Source of the DNA: DASVXQ01 sp040414855 | GTDB taxonomy: Bacteria > Actinomycetota > CALGFH01 | DNA: 64,000 nt | Assembly: GCA_040414855.1 (NCBI GenBank) | Contig: JBEDUQ010000304.1 | Span: forward strand, 1-64,000 | Direction: 5' to 3' | Shown here: positions 58,629 to 64,000 of the stretch, piece after piece | How positions within the stretch are numbered: the first letter of the stretch is position 1 | Layout of the letters: each line of letters starts with the position of its first letter | Position numbers and translations under genes: made by a program | Notes under the pieces: generated by a model | The model's database searches: none | Told to the model about the DNA's origin: nothing | Seen by the model: only the letters and a program-made list of their open reading frames with translations

Positions 58629-58976
58629 TCAGATCAGCCGGCGACGCCGCCTTCGCGGGTAGCGCGATCGGTACCTGGACCGGTACCCGCTCGACCGGCG
58701 GTAGCGCCGGCCGCGGAAGCCGCCGTTGACCGCGTGGTAGATGACCAGCAGGATCACCGACCCGACCAGCCCGACCACGAACGTGTAGAGGTTGAAGCCG
58801 AGGTGCCCGGAGCGGTGCAGGACCTCCGAGGCGAGGAAGGCACCAAGGAAGGCGCCGAGCACACCGATGATCGCGGTGACCACGATACCGCCCGGGTCAC
58901 GGCCGGGAACGAGCCATTTGGCCAGGACACCGACGATCAGTCCCATGATCGCGAGGGCGATGATGCTTGCGAGCAT
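58629..58976 (-). CDS. GlsB/YeaQ/YmgE-family membrane protein with Arg/Tyr/Ser tail
   Basis: 115 residues, ATG at 58976 behind AAAGGAG. Three transmembrane helices carry the family glycines (AIMGLIVGVLAKWLVPGRDPGG, AIIGVLGAFLGAFLASE). The last 30 residues are a basic repeat (GYRSRYRSRYPRRRRRRLI) that may bind the lipid headgroup or nucleic acid. It is likely a stress-induced inner-membrane protein. A related, shorter copy is at 3708-3983. Confidence 0.85.
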   Translation of the reverse strand: MLASIIALAIMGLIVGVLAKWLVPGRDPGGIVVTAIIGVLGAFLGAFLASEVLHRSGHLGFNLYTFVVGLVGSVILLVIYHAVNGGFRGRRYRRSSGYRSRYRSRYPRRRRRRLI

Positions 58977-59182
58977 GTCGGGCTCCTTTGTCACTGACCG
59001 GCCGCCCGGGTTTGCGGTCTCCTCGGCGATCCCAGCAACCCGGCACGAAACAGACTTGCCCGCCCACCCGCGCACCAAAACGTGGGTGTGGACGGCTCCG
59101 GGTGGAATTACATCTGACGCATGAATTCCACCCGGGCTTGGCGCCGGCTCGGTCAGCGGACGTCCGGAGTTACGTTGTGGAC

Positions 59183-60121
59183 TCAATGGGGCTTCTGTCG
59201 CTTCGTTGAGGTTCGTCGGGTGCGGGGGCGCGTCGTGGGTGGGGTCGGCTCGTCGGGTTGGGTCTGCTGGACGGCGTGGTGCAGCGCGGTGATGAAGGCC
59301 GTGGTCGCGGGGGGATCCGGTGGGTGGCCGTAGGTGGCCAGGTAGACGCGTCGCCGGAAGTCGCGCAGTGCGGTGGCCTGGATTCCGGGGGCCCGGTGGG
59401 TGCGTAGGGCCAGCCCGGGCATGGTGGTCACGCCCATGCCCGCCGCGACGAGGGCTTGTTCGACGATGACGTCGTCGCTGGTGTAGGCGATGTGCGGGCT
59501 GAAGCCGGCCTTGTCGCATGCCTCGACGAACTCGCGACGGCAGTGTTCGCAGCCGGCGATCCAGGCCGAGTCGCGGTGGTCGGCCAGCGCCTGGCCGGGT
59601 TCGAGGCTGAGCAGGTACATCGGGTCGTCGAACAGGTGGGTGGCGCGGATGTCATCCGGTGTGGTGTCGTCGTAGCGGAAGATGACGGCGGCGTCGACCT
59701 GCCCGGCCCGCAGCAGGTTGCATGCCACCTGTGGGTGGGCGTCGGTCAGGTGCAGTTCGATGCCGGGGTGCTCGCGGCGCAGGGTCGCTGCGGCGTGCGG
59801 GATCAGGGCGGCGAGCGCCGATTGGAAGCCGGCGACCCGGACTCGGCCGGTTCGCAGGCCCACCATCGCGGACAGTTCGGCTGCGGCGTTGTCGACCCGG
59901 CCGACGATCTCGGTGGCGCGGCGTGCCAGGTGCTCGCCCTCCGGCGTGAGCCGGATGCCCCGGCCGATCCGCTGGACGAGTTGGGCGCCGGTCTCGGCCT
60001 CCAGCCGGGCCAGGTGGTGACTGACGGCTGGCTGGGAGTAGTTCAGTTGCTTGGCGGCCTTGGTGACCGAGCCGTGCGCGGCGATCGCCGCGAGGACCCG
60101 TAGCCGCACGATATCCAGCAT
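59183..60121 (-). CDS. LysR-family transcriptional regulator
   Basis: 312 residues. The helix-turn-helix is LRVLAAIAAHGSVTKAAKQL plus NYSQPAVSHHLARLEAETG. The periplasmic-binding-like effector domain spans about 90-290 (TGRVRVAGFQSALAALIPHA). The tail is a Pro/Thr/Arg stretch (PPTTRPRTRRTSTKRQKPH). It is divergent from the CDO-like gene, 106 bp apart, and probably regulates the downstream plus-strand cluster (CDO, PPOX, DHFR-fold). Confidence 0.85.
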   Translation of the reverse strand: MLDIVRLRVLAAIAAHGSVTKAAKQLNYSQPAVSHHLARLEAETGAQLVQRIGRGIRLTPEGEHLARRATEIVGRVDNAAAELSAMVGLRTGRVRVAGFQSALAALIPHAAATLRREHPGIELHLTDAHPQVACNLLRAGQVDAAVIFRYDDTTPDDIRATHLFDDPMYLLSLEPGQALADHRDSAWIAGCEHCRREFVEACDKAGFSPHIAYTSDDVIVEQALVAAGMGVTTMPGLALRTHRAPGIQATALRDFRRRVYLATYGHPPDPPATTAFITALHHAVQQTQPDEPTPPTTRPRTRRTSTKRQKPH

Positions 60122-60227
60122 TCATCAAGAGTACACATGAGTAGGCCAAATTATTGTCATTAGACGAATGAGTCCTTCTGGCGGGACGCTGAGCGGGACG
60201 AACCCGCTCGTGAAGGAGGACGCGGCC
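60122..60227. promoter_or_regulatory. LysR-CDO divergent control region
   Basis: AT-richer than its surroundings (AAATTATTGTCATTAGACGAATG at about 60150-60172), where LysR binding and both promoters are expected. No perfect T-N11-A dyad was identified. Confidence 0.4.
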
Positions 60228-60761
60228 ATGACAACCGCCTCGCCCGCCCACCACCTCGCCGTCTCGGCCGCCGGGCCGGCGCTCACCGATCTCGTCGCGG
60301 CGGTGCGCCAGGCGATCGATGTGCGAGCCGGCTGGGCGCACACCGCGCAACTGGTCGCCGACCAGCTGCGCGCGCACCTGCCCGACCCCGACATCCTGAC
60401 CCCTGACCAGCGTCGCGGTGATCCCCACCGACCCGCCGGCCACGTGCTGCACGCCGAGCCCGACGGGACGTTCTCCATCCTCGGACTGGTCTGGCGCCCC
60501 GGGCAGAGCACGCGGATCCACGACCACATCACCTGGTGCGTCGTTGGCGTGCTGGCGGGCACCGAGCACGAAGAACTGTTCGACGAGGCGCTCAACCCCG
60601 TCGGTGAACGGGACAACCACCCAGGCGAGGTCAGCGGCTTCGCGCCACCGGGTGACATCCACCGCATCCGGAACAATGGTGGCGAGACCGCCATCAGCCT
60701 GCACATCTACGGCACCGACATTACCCTGGTCGGCTCGAGCGCCCGCCGGTACTACAACTGA
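60228..60761 (+). CDS. Cysteine dioxygenase-family protein (second copy)
   Basis: 177 residues, ATG at 60228 behind GAAGGAGG. The iron ligands are in TRIHDHITWCVVGVL (His-x-His) and DIHRIRNNGG. Overall order is that of the 2953-3549 protein: LGLVWRPGQSTRIHDH, then IHRI, then SLHIYGTDITLVG. It should oxidise a small thiol to a sulfinate. It is divergently linked to LysR and followed by PPOX and DHFR-fold genes on the same strand, so it is the first gene of a likely inducible operon. Confidence 0.78.
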   Translation: MTTASPAHHLAVSAAGPALTDLVAAVRQAIDVRAGWAHTAQLVADQLRAHLPDPDILTPDQRRGDPHRPAGHVLHAEPDGTFSILGLVWRPGQSTRIHDHITWCVVGVLAGTEHEELFDEALNPVGERDNHPGEVSGFAPPGDIHRIRNNGGETAISLHIYGTDITLVGSSARRYYN

Positions 60762-60843
60762 CCCGCAAGCCATCCACGGAGAGAACGACGCCTTCGTGCG
60801 CCCGGGCACAGATTCACCGTCAATCCGAGGAGGAGACCGACCC

Positions 60844-61341
60844 ATGGACCAGCGCGCTATCGACGAGGTCCTGAACCAGCCACTCAGCCAGGAACTGCTG
60901 GCCCGTGACCTGACCCGGCTGGCCTTCATCGGGCTCGACGGCACCCCCCGGTCGATCCCGATCGGGTTCGTCTGGAACGGCTCGGAAATCGTCATGTGCA
61001 CCGCGAAGAACGCCCGGAAGCTGCCGGCGTTGCGCCGCAACCCCGCGGTCGCCCTGACCATCGACACCGAGGCGCACCCGCCGAAGATCCTGCTCATCCG
61101 CGGTCAGGCCGAGCTGGACGTCGTCGACGGCATCCCTGAGGAGTACTTCCAGTGGAACGGCACCTACGAGATGACGCCCGGGCAACGGGCCGAGTGGGAG
61201 GCCGGCGTGCGGTCGCTCTACGACGGCATGGTCCGAGTCGTGGTGACCCCGACCTGGGCCAAGCTGATCGACTTCGAGACAACCCTGCCCACCGCCATCG
61301 AGGAGCTCATGCGGCAACAGAGGGAACGCCAGCGCGCCTGA
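60844..61341 (+). CDS. Pyridoxamine-5'-phosphate oxidase-fold flavin/F420-binding protein
   Basis: 165 residues, ATG at 60844 behind GAGGAGGAG. A split-barrel domain with RLAFIGLDGTPRSIPIGFVW, MCTAKNARKLPALRRNPAVA (phosphate/cofactor Lys-Arg block) and KILLIRGQAELDVVDG. The family includes FMN- and F420-dependent reductases/oxidases. The C-terminus (TPTWAKLIDFETTLPTAIEELM) is helical. Cofactor and substrate unknown. It sits between CDO-like and DHFR-fold genes. Confidence 0.75.
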   Translation: MDQRAIDEVLNQPLSQELLARDLTRLAFIGLDGTPRSIPIGFVWNGSEIVMCTAKNARKLPALRRNPAVALTIDTEAHPPKILLIRGQAELDVVDGIPEEYFQWNGTYEMTPGQRAEWEAGVRSLYDGMVRVVVTPTWAKLIDFETTLPTAIEELMRQQRERQRA

Positions 61342-61374
61342 ACACGCACAGCCGAACCTGAGAAGAGATCATCC

Positions 61375-61944
61375 ATGCGAAAACTCATAGTCCAGCAGTG
61401 GGTTACCGTCGACAACATCGCCGCGGAGGAGGAGGACGGCGGGCTCAGCTTCGTGTCGGGGGAGCCCTTTTCCGAGACCACCAACCCCGCGTTCAAGGCA
61501 AGCGTGATGGGGTTCATCGACTCGGTCGACACGATGATTCTCGGCGCGAATAGCTACGCCCAGTCCAAGGGCTACTGGCCGTACGCCGATGAGCAGCGCG
61601 AGTACGGCGAGAAGCTCAACAACCTCACCAAGTTCGTCGCCTCGTCGAAGCTGGATGACGCCCCCTGGGGCGACTTTCCCGCCGCGACCGTGACGCGCGA
61701 CCCGGCCGCCACCATCCGGGAGCTCAAGGAGCAGAGCGGCAAGGACATCTGGCTGTGGGGGAGCTTGAAGCTCATACACTTCCTGCTGGACGCCGGCGCC
61801 GTCGACGAAATCCGGATGCTGGTCTGCCCGGCGTCACGCGGCAAGGGGACGCGCATTTTCGAGGATTGCCAAGACCTGAAGCTGGTCGAGGCCACCTCGT
61901 TCGAAAACGGCGTGGCACTTCTGCGCTACGAGCTCAAGAAATAA
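61375..61944 (+). CDS. Dihydrofolate reductase-like (RibD C-terminal) protein
   Basis: 189 residues. The RibD_C/DHFR fold is seen in MRKLIVQQWVTVDN, VDTMILGANSYAQSKGYWPYA, KDIWLWGSLKLIHFLLDAG (NADP loop) and DEIRMLVCPASRGKGTRIF. Such proteins reduce varied pteridines or act in unknown redox reactions. Base composition looks less GC-rich than most neighbours, as in the rest of this LysR cluster, which hints at acquisition. Confidence 0.8.
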   Translation: MRKLIVQQWVTVDNIAAEEEDGGLSFVSGEPFSETTNPAFKASVMGFIDSVDTMILGANSYAQSKGYWPYADEQREYGEKLNNLTKFVASSKLDDAPWGDFPAATVTRDPAATIRELKEQSGKDIWLWGSLKLIHFLLDAGAVDEIRMLVCPASRGKGTRIFEDCQDLKLVEATSFENGVALLRYELKK

Positions 61945-61954
61945 ATAGCCTGCC

Positions 61955-63271
61955 TCAAGTGAGCTGGGTCCGGCGGGGTGGTTCGAGGGTGGCGGCGATG
62001 GCGGCGGCGACCTCGGGCGCCTGGCCGGTGTCGAGCGCGGCGGTGGTCACGCGGATGCCGGGGCCCGACCGGAGCCGGAACGGCTCGCCGGCGCGGACCG
62101 CCCAGCCGCTCTCGAGCATCCGCTGCACGGTGGCCGTCTCGGCGGTGACGGGGATCCAGACGTTCATGCCAGACCGCCCGCTGCTTCCGATGCCCAGCTC
62201 GGCCAGGGCGAGCCGCAGGGCGCTCCTACGCGCCGCGTAGGTCTCCCGAGCGCGCTCCAACAGCTCGGGCGTGTCCGGCGCCGACCACAGCGCGGCCACC
62301 AGCCGCTGCGACAGGTGGCTGACCCAGCCCGGCCCGAGCAGCTGCCGACCCTGCACCCTCGCCACCGTGGTGGCGTCGCCGGCCAGCACCGCGACGCGCA
62401 GGTCCGGGCCGAGCCACTTCGAGACCGAGAGCAGGTGCGCCCACCGGGGCCTGCCGGCGGCCGCCAGGGTCACCCCCGCCGGTCCGGCGACCGGCCCGGC
62501 GTGGTCGTCCTCGATCAGCAACGCGTCCGGGTGCCGGTCCAGGACCGCCCGCAGCTCGGCCAGCCGGCCGGCGGAGGCGGCGGCGCCGGTCGGGTTCTGG
62601 GCGCGCAGCGAGGTGATCACCGCGGCGGCGCCTCGCTCCAGTGCGCGGTCCAGCGCCTCCGGGTGGAGGCCGTCGTCGTCGACCGAGACCGGGTCGAGCG
62701 CCAGGCCGAGCGCGCGGGCGAGGTCGAACGCGGGAGGATAGCCAGGGTCCTCGACCGCCACGCGGTCGCCCGACCGCAGGTGCGCCGCCAGGATCCGCTC
62801 CACCCCGTCGAGCGAGCCGTTGACGACCGCGACCGGCCCCACCGGCACGCCCTCGGACCGCAGCAGGCGGTCCGCCAGCTCGGCCAGCTCGGGCAGCACC
62901 GGGTCCTCGCCGTAGAGGCGGTGCCGGCGATCGATCGTCTCCAGCGCGCCGCCCAGCTCGGGCAGCAGCGCCGGGTCGCCGTAGCCGGTGGTCAGGTCGC
63001 GGGCACCCGGCGGCGGTGTGGCCACCTGGACCGGCAGGGGTGGGCGGCGGGCGATCGCGGTGCCGCTCCGTCCCCGCGCGGTGACGACCCCCCGGCCGCG
63101 GAGCCGCGCGTAGGCGGCGGCGACGGTGGCCGGGCTCACGCCGAGCTCTGCCGCCAGCCCGCGGATGGTCGGGAGCCGGTCGCCGGGCGCGAGGCGGCCC
63201 TGCCGGACCGCCACCTCGACGCTGGCGGCGATCTGGACCGCCGTGGACCCGATGATGCCGTCGATGCTCAC
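61955..63271 (-). CDS. MocR-type GntR/aminotransferase regulator
   Basis: 438 residues from the GTG at 63271. The GntR winged helix is AVRQGRLAPGDRLPTIRGLAAELGVSPATVAAAYARL with GRSGTAIA. The rest is an aminotransferase-like fold I (TGYGDPALLPEL, VVNGSLDGVERILAAHL, ITSLRAQNPTGAA) with the PLP-lysine block LLSVSKWLGPDLRVAVLAG. MocR regulators sense PLP or an amine. TAGAAT lies eight bases upstream on the minus strand without a ribosome site, consistent with a leaderless mRNA. Confidence 0.85.
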   Translation of the reverse strand: MSIDGIIGSTAVQIAASVEVAVRQGRLAPGDRLPTIRGLAAELGVSPATVAAAYARLRGRGVVTARGRSGTAIARRPPLPVQVATPPPGARDLTTGYGDPALLPELGGALETIDRRHRLYGEDPVLPELAELADRLLRSEGVPVGPVAVVNGSLDGVERILAAHLRSGDRVAVEDPGYPPAFDLARALGLALDPVSVDDDGLHPEALDRALERGAAAVITSLRAQNPTGAAASAGRLAELRAVLDRHPDALLIEDDHAGPVAGPAGVTLAAAGRPRWAHLLSVSKWLGPDLRVAVLAGDATTVARVQGRQLLGPGWVSHLSQRLVAALWSAPDTPELLERARETYAARRSALRLALAELGIGSSGRSGMNVWIPVTAETATVQRMLESGWAVRAGEPFRLRSGPGIRVTTAALDTGQAPEVAAAIAATLEPPRRTQLT

Positions 63272-63364
63272 AGAGGAGGATTCTAGAGGTCCGCAACGCC
63301 GGCCACCGGGGCGCTGATCGGCGATGATCGGTCCCCGGGGAGCCGGCCGGAGGGGGGCGATGGC

Positions 63365-64000
63365 GTGGCCGAGGCCTACCGCGTGTTCGACGACCGCTTC
63401 CGCCCACTGGCGAGCGGGGACGCCATGGTGGGGCGGATCTGGTCGGGGTGCCGCTGGGCCGAGGGGCCGGTGTACGTGCCAGCCGGCCGGTACCTCGTCT
63501 GGAGCGACGTCGCCAACGACCGGATGCTGCGATGGGATGAGACCACCGGCTCGGTCGGCACCTTCCGGGAGCCGTCCGGCTACGCCAACGGCAACACCCT
63601 CGACGGCTCGGGACGCCTGGTCACCTGCGAGCAGGGCAACCGGCGGGTCACCCGCACCGAGCACGACGGCTCGGTCACGGTGATCGCCGAGCGCTACCGG
63701 GGCATGCGGCTCAACAGCCCCAACGACGTGGTGGTCCACTCCGACGGGTCGGTCTGGTTCACCGACCCGAGCTACGGGATCGACAGCGACTACGAGGGCT
63801 ACCGGGCCGAGAGCGAGATCGGCGCCTGCAACGTCTATCGCGTCGACCCGGCCAGCGGCGAGGTCCGGATGGTTGCCGACGACTTCGAGCGGCCCAACGG
63901 CCTGGCGTTCTCGCCGGACGAGCGTCGCCTCTACATCGCCGACAGCCGCGCCGGCCACATCCGGCTGTTCGAGGTCGGCGACGATGGCGCGCTCTCGGGC
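63365..64000 (+). CDS. SMP-30/gluconolactonase-family protein, 3' partial
   Basis: 212 residues to the window edge, starting at GTG 63365 (GGAGGGGGG upstream). Beta-propeller blades carry WAEGPVYVPAGRYLVWSDV, GNTLDGSGRLVTCEQGNRRVT (metal/substrate loop), LNSPNDVVVHSDGSVWFTDP and ERPNGLAFSPDERRLYIAD. These are the Glu, Asn and Asp ligand blades of SMP-30 lactonases. The start follows a divergent MocR gene with a 93-bp gap. Likely a sugar lactonase; incomplete here. Confidence 0.82.
   Translation, partial: MAEAYRVFDDRFRPLASGDAMVGRIWSGCRWAEGPVYVPAGRYLVWSDVANDRMLRWDETTGSVGTFREPSGYANGNTLDGSGRLVTCEQGNRRVTRTEHDGSVTVIAERYRGMRLNSPNDVVVHSDGSVWFTDPSYGIDSDYEGYRAESEIGACNVYRVDPASGEVRMVADDFERPNGLAFSPDERRLYIADSRAGHIRLFEVGDDGALSG

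Noticed and set aside
1..64000. CRISPR arrays, tRNA/rRNA genes, insertion sequences or prophage
   Set aside because: No regularly spaced repeats, cloverleaf-like genes, transposase or phage genes were seen anywhere in the window.

Overview
The window is GC-rich chromosomal DNA, almost fully coding, and carries a set of genes diagnostic for Actinomycetota. These are the bacterial proteasome activator Bpa, mycothiol genes (MshC and a maleylpyruvate-isomerase-fold protein), the SigR/RsrA thiol-stress pair, WhiB and BldC regulators, nickel superoxide dismutase with its maturation protease, class II DAHP synthase, and many GTG starts. The class cannot be fixed from the sequence alone. No rRNA, tRNA, CRISPR array, insertion sequence or prophage was seen. 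A perfect parS palindrome at 55104-55117 points to a chromosomal, probably origin-proximal, location.

Layout. 1-5.7 kb: end of a GT87-like membrane glycosyltransferase, an RskA-like secreted-domain protein, cupin, methyltransferase, cysteine-dioxygenase-like protein, a small stress membrane protein, a cytochrome b and a lipoprotein. 5.7-11.7 kb: amino-acid dehydrogenase divergent from an Lrp regulator, phenylacetate-CoA-ligase-like enzyme, a short-chain dehydrogenase remnant, OsmC, Bpa, a SIS-domain protein and a Fur regulator with its operator. 11.8-20.4 kb: GH38 alpha-mannosidase, class II amidotransferase, an orphan nitrate-sensor-type kinase, MarR and GlyA. 20.6-25.2 kb: hemE-hemH, an RSH protein with a degenerate synthetase site, and a mycothiol-type isomerase lacking its N-terminus. 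25.3-29.9 kb: a PspC/LiaF envelope-stress module, with membrane proteins on one strand and a PspC-kinase plus LuxR regulator on the other. 30-39.6 kb: lytic transglycosylase, large sensor kinase, lysine 2,3-aminomutase, DAHP synthase, acyl-CoA synthetase and a CHRD protein. 39.7-43.4 kb: endonuclease IV, two small unknowns, MshC and an amidohydrolase. A gene-free stretch of about 0.95 kb then leads to an AT-hook/Lsr2-like protein.

44.8-52.7 kb: second Fur, MFS transporter with a translationally coupled leader ORF, anti-sigma-like ATPase, SigF/B-type sigma, lipid kinase, a glycerophosphodiesterase with an apparent frameshift, WhiB, orphan response regulator, DUF5317 and BldC. 53-58.4 kb is an oxidative-stress block: epimerase, SodX, SodN, parS/terminator, RsrA, SigR with a SigR-type promoter, and a sulfite-oxidase-family enzyme. 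58.6-64 kb: stress membrane protein, a LysR-led cluster (CDO-like, PPOX, DHFR-fold), a MocR regulator and a partial SMP-30 protein.

The recurring theme is redox and envelope stress. SigR/RsrA, mycothiol ligase, NiSOD/SodX, two Fur proteins, OsmC, WhiB and two cysteine-dioxygenase-fold proteins all act in thiol, metal or oxygen homeostasis. The PspC module, SLT protein, GlsB-like proteins and SigF-type sigma act at the envelope.
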